This document shows positions 33,989 through 41,534 of a stretch of 52,717 nt of DNA, one piece after another. Below the pieces are notes generated by a model that saw nothing but the letters and a program-made list of their open reading frames with translations, searched no databases and was not told the DNA's origin. How positions within the stretch are numbered: position 1 is the first letter of the stretch; each line of letters begins with the position of its first letter. Position numbers and translations under genes: made by a program. The stretch is from an uncultured Dorea sp. (GTDB lineage Bacteria; Bacillota; Clostridia; Lachnospirales; Lachnospiraceae), in assembly GCA_910578495.1 (NCBI GenBank), contig CAJTRE010000003.1, positions 2,331 to 55,047 of the forward strand. The letters run 5' to 3'.

Positions 33989-35976
33989 ATTGCATCCACC
34001 TCCGCTATAATCTGTCTATTTGAGAAGCCCTGTAAATCCATCGCTCCGGACGGACATGCTACCGTACATGCTCCACATCCCTGACACAGTGCATTATTGA
34101 CATTTGCCACACGACGAACCTCCCGAATACCATGGTCATTCACTTCTTTTTCTTCGTATGTGATTGCTCCATATGGACATACATTTTTACAAGTAGAACA
34201 GCCGTTACAAAGAAGTTCATCTGCCTGTGCCGTACATGGATTGGTAAGAAGCTTATCTTTTGCCAGAAGTCCAATGGCTTTCACTGCCGCGGCTCCTGCC
34301 TGAGCAACGGTTTCCGGAATATCTTTTGGCCCCTGACAGACACCGGATAAGAAAATACCTGCTGTTGGTGACTCTACCGGACGAAGCTTTGCATGTGCTT
34401 CTGTCAGGAAATTGTTCGTATCAATACTTGCAGTCAGCATCGTTGCAATCTTTCTTACATCTGGATTTGGCTCAATAGCGGTTGCAAGCACAACCATATC
34501 TGCTTCCTTTAAAATCTGCTTATTATCTAATAAATCTGAAGCCTGAACAAGAAGTTTTCCATCCGGCTGAGGAATGACTTTTCCAACCTGGCCTTTGATA
34601 TAGTCAACACCGTACTGCTCTACAGCTCTTCGGTAGAACTCATCAAAGTTTTTACCCGGTGTACGCACATCAATATAAAATACCGTAACATTCACATCCG
34701 GATACTTATCTCGGATCAGCATCGCATGTTTTGCTGTATACATACAACAAATCTTAGAACAATACGGTTTGCCTCTGTCATCGGCACAGCGGCTTCCCAC
34801 ACACTGTACAAATACGATTTCTTTCGGCGCTTTTCCGTCAGAAAGCCTTTCTAAATGTCCGTGTGTCGGTCCTGCGGCATTCATAACACGCTCTAACTCC
34901 AGAGATGTAATGACATCCGGGCTTTGACTGTATGCATATTCATCATATTTATCTAATTTAATCGTGTCAAATCCAGTTGCCACTACGATTGCTCCGTATT
35001 TTTCTGTTACAATTTCGTCCTGCTGTTCATAGTCGATGGCTCCTGCCTGGCATACTTTCGCACAGATTCCGCATTTTCCCGTCTTGAATTTCAGACAGTT
35101 GTCACAGTCAATGACCGGAACATTGGGAATCGCCTGTGCAAATGGTGTATAGATTGCGCTTCTTGTATTTAACCCTCTGTTAAATTCACTTGGCGCTTTC
35201 TTGGATGGGCATTTCTCTTGACACACGCCGCAGCCAGTACATTTGTCCATATCTACGTGTCTTGCCTTCTTACGAATGTCTACCGTAAAATCTCCCACAA
35301 ATCCACTGACGTTCTCTACTTCACTATATGTATAAATGTTAATCTTCTCATGAGCGGATGCCTCTACCATCTTCGGTGTCAGAATACAGGCTGAACAGTC
35401 CAGCGTTGGGAAAGTCTTATCAAGCTGTGACATTCTGCCTCCGATACTCGGCGTTTTCTCTACAATATCCACCTCGTATCCCGCGTCTGCAATATCCAAC
35501 GCTGTCTGGATGCCGGCAATACCGCCGCCGATAACAAGAGCTCTTTTGGTTACACGACTCTCCCCCGGTTTTAACGGTGTATTTAAATTTACTTTTGCAA
35601 CAGCGGCTCTCATTAAGATTACTGCTTTCTTCGTTGCCTCTTCCACATCTTTGTGAATCCATGAACAATGCTCACGAATATTAGCAATCTCTACCATATA
35701 TGGATTTAATCCTGCGCGCTCGGCCGCATTACGAAAAGTCGTCTCATGCATACGAGGGGAACAGGAACAAACAACAATACCTGTCAAATTCTTCTCATGA
35801 ATGGCCTCTGCGATTTTTGCCTGACCAGCCTCAGAACACATATACTGATAATCTTCGGCATGGACAACTCCCGGCTCCATAAGCGCCATCTCTGCCACCT
35901 TGCTTACGTCTACTGTGGCTGCAATATTACTTCCGCAATGACAAACAAATACTCCTATCCTCTGCACGAAAATCAC
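33979..35976 (-). CDS. hdrA: Heterodisulfide reductase-like subunit A (HdrA)
   Basis: A 665-residue flavin and iron-sulfur protein. An N-terminal cysteine motif (GVFVCHCGSNIAATV) is followed by an FAD-binding motif ALVIGGGIAGIQTALDIADA at about residues 145-165, an internal ferredoxin-like stretch (CTGCGVCQEKCPSKK, NCLKFKTGKCGICAKVCQAG), and a C-terminal pair of clusters CNGCSTCKNVCPYGAITYE and CQGCGACTVACPSGAMDL. HdrA holds the FAD that performs flavin-based electron bifurcation in methanogen and bacterial Hdr complexes. It overlaps hdrC by 4 bases and flxD by 10. In this cluster it could couple NADH oxidation with ferredoxin reduction and with reduction of a low-potential disulfide or fumarate; the acceptor is not proven. 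No selenocysteine is evident. Confidence 0.92.
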   Translation of the reverse strand: MIFVQRIGVFVCHCGSNIAATVDVSKVAEMALMEPGVVHAEDYQYMCSEAGQAKIAEAIHEKNLTGIVVCSCSPRMHETTFRNAAERAGLNPYMVEIANIREHCSWIHKDVEEATKKAVILMRAAVAKVNLNTPLKPGESRVTKRALVIGGGIAGIQTALDIADAGYEVDIVEKTPSIGGRMSQLDKTFPTLDCSACILTPKMVEASAHEKINIYTYSEVENVSGFVGDFTVDIRKKARHVDMDKCTGCGVCQEKCPSKKAPSEFNRGLNTRSAIYTPFAQAIPNVPVIDCDNCLKFKTGKCGICAKVCQAGAIDYEQQDEIVTEKYGAIVVATGFDTIKLDKYDEYAYSQSPDVITSLELERVMNAAGPTHGHLERLSDGKAPKEIVFVQCVGSRCADDRGKPYCSKICCMYTAKHAMLIRDKYPDVNVTVFYIDVRTPGKNFDEFYRRAVEQYGVDYIKGQVGKVIPQPDGKLLVQASDLLDNKQILKEADMVVLATAIEPNPDVRKIATMLTASIDTNNFLTEAHAKLRPVESPTAGIFLSGVCQGPKDIPETVAQAGAAAVKAIGLLAKDKLLTNPCTAQADELLCNGCSTCKNVCPYGAITYEEKEVNDHGIREVRRVANVNNALCQGCGACTVACPSGAMDLQGFSNRQIIAEVDAICR

Positions 35977-36368
35977 CTCCTATATCTTCTAAATGCACTG
36001 ACTAATAACTGTTGAGGCAGTTCTGGATCTAAAAGTTCCGGTATCTCGTCTGCTTTTAAATAATCCATTCCTTTTTCTCTGATTACAATCTGCCTTGCGG
36101 CGTCTATAAGTTTTCCCGGCTTTACATCACGCGGACATCTCTCCACACAGGCGAAACAGGAAAGACATTTCCATAAGGATTGGGATTTTACAAGACTTTC
36201 TATGTCCTCGTTTATTACATAAGATACAAACTGATGAGGCTTAATATCCATCTCGTCAAAGGATGGACAGGTGGCTGAACATTTCCCGCATTTCATACAT
36301 TTTAACGGGTTCACGCCACTGATTTCTTTGATTTTTTCTGCTTGTTTTTTTTCTTTTCCAGAACCCAT
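35973..36368 (-). CDS. hdrC: Heterodisulfide reductase-like subunit C (HdrC)
   Basis: A 131-residue small iron-sulfur protein with two [4Fe-4S] ferredoxin motifs, CMKCGKCSATCPSFDEMD (about residues 25-42) and CLSCFACVERCPRDVKPGK (about residues 70-88). In Hdr complexes HdrC relays electrons between HdrA and the CCG-domain subunit HdrB. The start overlaps the hdrB stop by one base and its end overlaps hdrA by four, so the three are translated as a unit. Two clusters and length match HdrC, not a plain ferredoxin. Confidence 0.88.
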   Translation of the reverse strand: MGSGKEKKQAEKIKEISGVNPLKCMKCGKCSATCPSFDEMDIKPHQFVSYVINEDIESLVKSQSLWKCLSCFACVERCPRDVKPGKLIDAARQIVIREKGMDYLKADEIPELLDPELPQQLLVSAFRRYRR

Positions 36369-37189
36369 TACATTGCCGCCTCCTCTTCACATCTTTCTTT
36401 CACGCCTAAAGCTTCCGCCAAAAGCTCGGTGAAGTAATAAACCGGAATTTCTTTTTCCGTATTCTTATTCAGATTGTATTTGCAGAGAGGACATGCGGTA
36501 ATCAGCATATCTGCACCGAATCCTTCTGCGCTTTCTGTTATCTTCTTGCACATATTTTCTGACATCTCTTTTTCCTTTAAGGATATGTATCCTCCGCAAC
36601 ACTCGTTGCGGTATGGATAGATTACAGGCTCAGCGCCGATTGCCCGAATAAAATCTTCCATGATTGCCGGATTCTCCGGATCGTCAAATCCCATAATCTT
36701 TCCGGGGCGAAGAAGCAGGCAGCCATAATATGCTCCAATCTTCTTTCCTGTCAGTGGATTTACCACTTTTTTCTTAATCTCGTCAAATCCAATTTTGTCC
36801 CGGAGCACTTCCAAATAATGAAGAACGGTCGTCTCTCCCTCATAAGGTTCGCTAAGTTCAGATTTCATATAATTATTGGCTTTAAACCGGATATCTTCTA
36901 CGTTCTTCATATCATCATTGACTCTTTTTATCACATGATGGCAGGCAGAACAGATGGTAACCAGATCCTGCCCTTTTTCTTTCGCTGCATTTAAAGTACG
37001 GACAGAAGAAAGTTTCGTACCGATCTCATCCACGCCAAGGGGATAAACTCCGCCGCAACACTGCCAGTCCTTTACCTCTTCCAGTTCAAATCCTAACACC
37101 TTCGCCGAAGCTCTGGCATAAGCGTCCAGCTTCACTGCTTTTGTTTTAAGCGTACATCCCGGATAATAGCTGTACTTCATAATTCTCAT
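36368..37189 (-). CDS. hdrB: Heterodisulfide reductase-like subunit B (CCG domains)
   Basis: A 273-residue protein with two CCG-type cysteine-rich domains. The first has C12 (YYPGCTLKTKAV), VKDWQCCGGVYPLG and ICSACHHVIK; the second has YYGCLLLRPGKIMGF, YRNECCGGYISL and TACPLCKYNL. In HdrB each binds a non-cubane [4Fe-4S] cluster that reduces disulfides; both are complete here, so disulfide (or another two-electron acceptor) chemistry should be possible. In methanogens the acceptor is CoM-S-S-CoB, which bacteria lack, so the acceptor here is unknown. The gene follows malate dehydrogenase by 23 bases. The start ATG at 37189 has AAAGGAAC upstream; a second ATG nine bases later is also possible. 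Confidence 0.9.
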   Translation of the reverse strand: MRIMKYSYYPGCTLKTKAVKLDAYARASAKVLGFELEEVKDWQCCGGVYPLGVDEIGTKLSSVRTLNAAKEKGQDLVTICSACHHVIKRVNDDMKNVEDIRFKANNYMKSELSEPYEGETTVLHYLEVLRDKIGFDEIKKKVVNPLTGKKIGAYYGCLLLRPGKIMGFDDPENPAIMEDFIRAIGAEPVIYPYRNECCGGYISLKEKEMSENMCKKITESAEGFGADMLITACPLCKYNLNKNTEKEIPVYYFTELLAEALGVKERCEEEAAM

Positions 37190-37212
37190 GTTCCTTTCCC
37201 ACTGTTTTATGT

Positions 37213-38160
37213 CTATAATTCAATCTGATCGATTACTGCTTTTAATGCGTTGGCGCTTGCTGTTAATTTCTCCACTTCCTCATCGGTAAGTTTCATCTCT
37301 AGCTTCCCTTGGATTCCGTTTGGTCCTACTAAAGTAAGCGTACTTAAACAGACATCCTCAATTCCATACTCACCATGCATCATGGAAGAAACTGTCGTCA
37401 CAGATTCTGACGCTGACAGAAGGTATCCGCAAAGCCTTACCACACCTCTTGTTACTGCATAGAAGGTTGCCCCTTTGTTAGCGATAACCTTGCCGCCGGA
37501 TTTCTGTACATAAGTAAGCATAGCTTCTTTATCAAGAGGTTTGAGTTCTTTTCCAAATCTCTTCGCATCCTCATAATACTCATCTACATTCATGCCTGAG
37601 ATACGCGCCGCAGACCATGGAATGAAAGAAGTATCTCCATGCTCTCCATATACATATGCGTGAATATTTCTCTGAGATACCTCACAGTGTTCCGAAAGGC
37701 CGCAGCGGAGACGGGCTGAATCTAAAATTGTTCCCGATCCGATGATTTGATTCTCTGGCAATCCTGAAATTTTGGTAAATACGTAAGTCATAATATCCAC
37801 CGGATTACTTACAATAATGTAAAGAGCATTTGGAGCGGCCTTTACAATCTCCGGAGTGATCTCTTTTAAAATATTAACGTTCGTCTGTGTCAGTTCAATT
37901 CGTGTCTGTCCCGGCTTACGCGCGATTCCGGAAGTAATGATTACGATATCAGAATCTTTCGCATCTTTATAGTCTCCCGCAACGATAGAGATAGGATCTC
38001 TGAAACAGGTTCCCTGTTCAATATCCATAACCTCTCCCTGAACCTTTTCCTTGTTGATGTCGATCAAAACTAATTCTGATGCCAAATTCTGTCCGGATAA
38101 CGTATACGCAATCGTCGATCCTACACTTCCTGCTCCGATAATTGTGATTTTGCTTCCCAT
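37213..38160 (-). CDS. mdh: Malate dehydrogenase (LDH/MDH superfamily)
   Basis: A 315-residue NAD-dependent dehydrogenase. GXGXXG is ITIIGAGSVGSTIAYTLS. Arginine replaces the LDH-specific glutamine before KPG in SGIARKPGQTR (Arg81); that residue selects oxaloacetate/malate, so I call MDH rather than lactate dehydrogenase. The catalytic His is in YGEHGDTSFIPWSAARI; NPVDIMTYV and SGTILDSARLR are further signatures. It would interconvert malate and oxaloacetate, feeding fumarase and fumarate reductase downstream. It is the first gene of the Hdr-Flx-fumarate cluster, with an AAAAGGAGAGG ribosome site, a promoter near 38.26 kb and a leader hairpin. LDH remains possible because the superfamily varies. 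Confidence 0.85.
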   Translation of the reverse strand: MGSKITIIGAGSVGSTIAYTLSGQNLASELVLIDINKEKVQGEVMDIEQGTCFRDPISIVAGDYKDAKDSDIVIITSGIARKPGQTRIELTQTNVNILKEITPEIVKAAPNALYIIVSNPVDIMTYVFTKISGLPENQIIGSGTILDSARLRCGLSEHCEVSQRNIHAYVYGEHGDTSFIPWSAARISGMNVDEYYEDAKRFGKELKPLDKEAMLTYVQKSGGKVIANKGATFYAVTRGVVRLCGYLLSASESVTTVSSMMHGEYGIEDVCLSTLTLVGPNGIQGKLEMKLTDEEVEKLTASANALKAVIDQIEL

Positions 38161-38205
38161 GGTTTCCTCTCCTTTTCTCGTTATTTATTTAACAACCCGG
38201 TGTCT

Positions 38206-38250
38206 AAAAAACGGAATCTGTATGCTAGATGTCTCTAGAATTCAGATTCC
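38206..38250 (-). terminator. Leader terminator/attenuator of the malate-fumarate operon
   Basis: Minus strand: GGAATCTG (38243-38250) pairs with CAGATTCC (38213-38220), and an inner CTAGA/TCTAG pair (38234-38238, 38225-38229) follows; then TTTTTT (38206-38211). It starts close to the predicted transcription start, before mdh. It is either an attenuator that must be overcome to express the operon, or simply the terminator of the upstream E2-like gene, whose stop lies about 110 bases earlier. Confidence 0.65.
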
Positions 38251-38258
38251 ATCTATGG

Positions 38259-38287
38259 ATTATACTATCATATCGTCAATAAATTAA
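38259..38287 (-). promoter_or_regulatory. Promoter of the malate-fumarate operon
   Basis: Minus-strand TATAAT (38259-38264) with TTAATT (38282-38287) at a 17-base spacing as a weak -35. The -35 lies inside the right-to-left first arm of the palindromic operator, so a bound regulator would directly block polymerase. Confidence 0.55.
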
Positions 38288-38315
38288 CAAGTCGTTTTTG
38301 TTAATTTATTGACGA
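38273..38315. promoter_or_regulatory. Perfect paired Rex-like operator
   Basis: Two exactly inverted 18-base arms (38273-38290, 38298-38315) flank 7 bases. Each arm, read as TTGTTAATTTATTGACGA, itself matches the clostridial Rex consensus TTGTTAAnnnnTTAACAA at 12 of 14 specified positions (by eye). Rex responds to the NADH/NAD+ ratio and typically governs fermentation and reductive genes, which fits this operon. Other regulators cannot be excluded. Confidence 0.6.
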
Positions 38316-38360
38316 AATATTGTTCTAAATAAAATACAATACACGCTAACCATACCACTC

Positions 38361-39272
38361 CTATCGGTCAATTTTATCATGGATGACTTCTTTTGGCGGT
38401 ACTAAAAGCTGTTCCGGTTTCGAAATCCCACGTTTAATATGCTTGAAACCAATCGCAAAAATATATCCGTCACAGATTCTCTCATCTACTACAAATTTCA
38501 CATTCAGATACACTTTCCGATGCGGTTTTCCTTCCTTATCTACTTCATACACAATCTCCTTGCTTCCAATTGCGCCAAAGATGGAGATGCTTCCAAATTC
38601 ATAAATATGGTGGTACACAGGCTGCATTCCAATAGATCCCATATTTGTAATAAAAAAACTGGAGTGGAATGGACTAAGTCTGCTAATGGCAGTTGGAAGC
38701 CAGCCATGTTTATCCAGCCATTTTAAGAAACGGAACACCCCGGCAAGCAGAAAATTCGGGATCAGGGTGAGCGCCAGTTCCAGCTTGTCAAATTCATTTT
38801 TATTGTTATCTTCTGCTACTTTCACCGTTTTATCGATAGGATTTGCCTCTTTTTCAATCTTGGCAGCCACGTCTTCTAATGTATCGTCCATATCGAAACG
38901 GGGCATGATTGTTGTACGTTCACTGTCACGACTCATTCCTTTCATCACAACCATGGAGCCCTTCATCTCATTTCTTGCGTAGATATTCCCACCCTGCACG
39001 AAACGGTTCAGCTCCGGTACTTGAGAATATGTACGAACAATGGCCGCAAAGATAATATGATACAGTGTAAGGCGAGGCATTTCTCCCTGTCTCATATCCC
39101 GCAAAAATTCTTGCGTATGCGTAATATCAATCTTATCTTCAAACAGTACCCAGCTATCCGCCTTACTTCTCATAATAAATGGAATCAGCTTTGTCATCGG
39201 TTCTAAATTCCTCACCAAAAATCCGTCGTTACGGTCGCCAAAACGGCGTTTTCTTCCCTCTAAAGGTTTCAT
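38361..39272 (-). CDS. Orphan E2-like (2-oxo acid dehydrogenase acyltransferase / CAT superfamily) protein
   Basis: A 303-residue protein resembling the catalytic domain of 2-oxo acid dehydrogenase E2 subunits, but without a lipoyl domain or E1-binding region. The C-terminal active-site-like motif FVVDERICDGYIFAIGFKHI resembles the HxxxDG segment of E2/CAT acyltransferases, yet the first histidine is replaced by Asp/Glu (DERICDG), so classical catalysis is doubtful. The start is placed at 39270-39272 (MKPLEGRKRRFGDRNDGF), which follows AGGAGAG; the longer frame runs into the tRNA terminator. It may bind or transfer acyl groups or serve a structural role. It lies alone between a tRNA gene and the malate-fumarate operon; partners E1 and E3 are absent. 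Confidence 0.65.
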   Translation of the reverse strand: MKPLEGRKRRFGDRNDGFLVRNLEPMTKLIPFIMRSKADSWVLFEDKIDITHTQEFLRDMRQGEMPRLTLYHIIFAAIVRTYSQVPELNRFVQGGNIYARNEMKGSMVVMKGMSRDSERTTIMPRFDMDDTLEDVAAKIEKEANPIDKTVKVAEDNNKNEFDKLELALTLIPNFLLAGVFRFLKWLDKHGWLPTAISRLSPFHSSFFITNMGSIGMQPVYHHIYEFGSISIFGAIGSKEIVYEVDKEGKPHRKVYLNVKFVVDERICDGYIFAIGFKHIKRGISKPEQLLVPPKEVIHDKIDR

Positions 39273-39292
39273 CTTCTGCTCTCCTTTTATAA

Positions 39293-39331
39293 TGAAAAAG
39301 ACAGCGTTCCATACTGGAATGCTGTCTTTTT
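39293..39331 (-). terminator. Terminator after tRNA-Leu
   Basis: Minus strand: AAAAAGACAGC (read 39321-39331) pairs with GCTGTCTTTTT (39295-39305), extended inward by GGAA/TTCC, then T's and CATTATAAAAGG. It lies 24 bases past the tRNA 3' end and just before the E2-like gene start. Confidence 0.85.
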
Positions 39332-39354
39332 CATAAGAATCTCTTTTCATTCAA

Positions 39355-39437
39355 TGCGGATGGTGGGACTTGAACCCACACGAGGTCGCCCTCGCAAGAT
39401 TTTGAGTCTTGTGCGTCTGCCATTCCGCCACATCCGC
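39355..39437 (-). tRNA. tRNA-Leu (anticodon CAA)
   Basis: Acceptor stem GCGGATG (5') pairs with CATCCGC (3') over 7 bases. The anticodon arm CAAGA-CTCAAAA-TCTTG gives anticodon CAA (reads UUG). A long variable arm (GAGGGCGACCTC) marks a class II tRNA, as expected of leucine, and GTTCAAGTC is the T-loop. Length 83 without CCA, which is not encoded; the discriminator is A. Confidence 0.95.
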
Positions 39438-39465
39438 TCATCCCGGCTTTTCTAAGCCGAGTATT

Positions 39466-39494
39466 ATTTTACCATATTGTTCACTAAATTACAA
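39466..39494 (-). promoter_or_regulatory. Promoter of tRNA-Leu
   Basis: Minus-strand TTGTAA (39489-39494) within the 3' end of lysA, a 17-base spacer and TAAAAT (39466-39471). A short hairpin CGGCTT/AAGCCG at about 39443-39458 follows in the tRNA leader; it lacks a T run, so it is probably not a terminator. Confidence 0.5.
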
Positions 39495-40770
39495 CCACTT
39501 TTTCATTTAATTTTTTCCCAATTTCAAAACAATCAAACGTTGCGAAATAATCTGATGGTGTCTCTGCCCTTCTTATAAGCTGTACGCTTCCGTCTTCTTT
39601 AAGAAGAAGCTCTGCGGATTTTAATTTCCCATTGTAGCTGTACCCCATCGAAAATCCATGGGCTCCGGTATCATGGATCACCAGAAAATCTCCCTTTTCA
39701 ACCTTAGGAAGCATCCGGTCAATGGCGAATTTATCGTTATTTTCACAGAGTGAACCTGCCACGTCATATTTGTGGTCACACACCCTTTTTTCTTTGCCCA
39801 TCACTGTAATATGATGGTAAGCGCCGTACATTGCCGGACGCATCAGATCTACCGCACATGCATCCACCCCCACATAATCTTTGTATGTGTGTTTCTCGTG
39901 AATTGCCTTTGTCACAAGACAGCCATAAGGTCCCATCATAAACCGCCCAAGTTCTGTATAGATCGCCACATCTCCCATTCCCGCCGGAGTAAGCACTTCT
40001 TCATAAACTCTTCTGACACCTTCTCCAATAACGCGAATATCATTCGCCTCCTGGTCCGGTGTATATGGGATTCCGATTCCTCCGGAAAGGTTAATAAACT
40101 TAATATGTACGCCTGTTTCTCTCTGAAGTTTTACTGCAAGTTCAAACAAAATCTTCGCAAGCAGCGGATAATATTCGTTCGTCACAGTGTTACTTGCAAG
40201 AAATGCGTGGATTCCAAACTCTTTGGCGCCTTTTTCTTTCAAAATTTTAAACGCCTCAAAGAGCTGATTCCTTGTCATGCCGTATTTAGAATCCCCGGGA
40301 TTATCCATAATGTCGTTACTAATCTTAAACAGTCCCCCTGGATTAAAACGACAGCTAATCGTCTCCGGAATATGACCAATGGCATTTTCCAGAAAATCAA
40401 TATGAGTAATATCATCCAGATTAATGATAGCGCCCAGCTTATCTGCATAGACAAATTCTTCCGCAGGAGTATCGTTGGAGGAAAACATAATATCCTCTCC
40501 CACTGCGCCAAGTGCCTCTGACATCATAAGTTCCGTATAGGAAGAACAGTCACAGCCGCAGCCGTACTCTCTTAATATATCGATCAAAAACGGATTCGGC
40601 GTTGCTTTCACCGCAAAATACTCTTTATAGCCTTCATTCCAGGCAAATGCTTCCCTAAGTCTCTTTATATTCTCCCGGATTCCTTTTTCATCATACAAAT
40701 GAAACGGGGTGGGATATGTCTTTACAATCTCTTCCAGTTGTTCCTTCGTCACAAATGTCTCTTTTTTCAT
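39484..40770 (-). CDS. lysA: Diaminopimelate decarboxylase-like PLP enzyme
   Basis: A 428-residue PLP-dependent decarboxylase of the fold III alanine-racemase-like family. Signatures: FAVKATPNPFLIDIL with the PLP lysine in YFAVKATPN, CGCDCSSYTELMMSEALG, SCRFNPGG, LSGGIGIPY, TELGRFMMGPYG, and the C-terminal VAGSLCENNDKFA region. LysA decarboxylates meso-diaminopimelate to lysine. It overlaps the regulator gene upstream by 4 bases (ATGA), so its expression follows that gene. Arginine/ornithine decarboxylases of this family and carboxynorspermidine decarboxylase are alternatives; LysA is the best match overall. Confidence 0.8.
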   Translation of the reverse strand: MKKETFVTKEQLEEIVKTYPTPFHLYDEKGIRENIKRLREAFAWNEGYKEYFAVKATPNPFLIDILREYGCGCDCSSYTELMMSEALGAVGEDIMFSSNDTPAEEFVYADKLGAIINLDDITHIDFLENAIGHIPETISCRFNPGGLFKISNDIMDNPGDSKYGMTRNQLFEAFKILKEKGAKEFGIHAFLASNTVTNEYYPLLAKILFELAVKLQRETGVHIKFINLSGGIGIPYTPDQEANDIRVIGEGVRRVYEEVLTPAGMGDVAIYTELGRFMMGPYGCLVTKAIHEKHTYKDYVGVDACAVDLMRPAMYGAYHHITVMGKEKRVCDHKYDVAGSLCENNDKFAIDRMLPKVEKGDFLVIHDTGAHGFSMGYSYNGKLKSAELLLKEDGSVQLIRRAETPSDYFATFDCFEIGKKLNEKVVVI

Positions 40771-41483
40771 CGTTGTTTGTTCTCCTTTGGCATAGCAAGT
40801 AATTTAATCTCATTAAAAAGAGCTGTTTTATAAAGTTTCACAAAGTTCTTCTGACCGGAATACAGGCAGTTATCAGCGCTTCCTTCTCCATACTCGCCGG
40901 CAAGTACATATTTAGAATCCACAATCAATCCAACCGCCGTACCTCTCGCATTGCCAATATATACTTTCGCTCTGTCAAAATTCACTGGCTGATCGGTAAT
41001 GATCACTACTTTTTTTTGCATTCTAATCAACTGCTCTAATTCTTCTACCATAAGCAGCAGATAATTTCTCGTACAGGATAAGATCACATGGTCCTTAGCA
41101 CTGCTTAATAAATTGCGTATCTTGTCCAGAATATTGTGCGCACCTTCAATTGTAATATAACCTTCTGTATAATCTTTCTCCTCCGGCTTATGTTCACAGA
41201 GCCACTTACGATTCTCATCCATCCTCCGAATACGGTTTTTGCAGAATTCTTCCAGATCGACCGGCACATATTTTCTTATCGTATTTTCTTCCGCCAGATA
41301 TGCCACGCCTTTTTCTGTCATACTGGCAAGTGAATTATAAGCGTTAGATCTGGAAATCCCAATAAGTTTTGCCACCTCATACCCAGTAGCCTTTCCTTCT
41401 TCCAACAGACATTCATAAATCGCCGCTTCTTGTCTGGTAAGACCAAACTCCATAAGTTTCTCTGCAAATATCGTACTTTCCAT
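40767..41483 (-). CDS. TrmB-like transcriptional regulator
   Basis: A 238-residue protein with an N-terminal winged helix (FGLTRQEAAIYECLLEEGKA, GYEVAKLIGISRSNAYNSLA) of the TrmB type, and a C-terminal effector/phospholipase D-like region (GAHNILDKIRNLLSSAKDHV). TrmB proteins sense sugars or other metabolites. It lies 51 bases downstream of pyk, overlaps lysA by 4 bases, and would be translated with it, so it may control lysA or link lysine synthesis to carbon status; no target site was found by eye. Confidence 0.75.
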   Translation of the reverse strand: MESTIFAEKLMEFGLTRQEAAIYECLLEEGKATGYEVAKLIGISRSNAYNSLASMTEKGVAYLAEENTIRKYVPVDLEEFCKNRIRRMDENRKWLCEHKPEEKDYTEGYITIEGAHNILDKIRNLLSSAKDHVILSCTRNYLLLMVEELEQLIRMQKKVVIITDQPVNFDRAKVYIGNARGTAVGLIVDSKYVLAGEYGEGSADNCLYSGQKNFVKLYKTALFNEIKLLAMPKENKQR

Positions 41484-41534
41484 TGCTTTATCTGCTCCCT
41501 TTTATCCTCGTAATTCTATGCAGAAATACGTTTG

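Noticed and set aside
37213..38160. L-lactate dehydrogenase call for the first gene of the operon
   Set aside because: The residue before KPG is Arg, not the Gln of lactate dehydrogenases, and the operon holds fumarase and fumarate reductase; malate dehydrogenase fits better.
39772..40521. Plus-strand open frame of 249 codons over lysA
   Set aside because: It is opposite the strongly conserved LysA motifs and has no ribosome site or recognisable domain.
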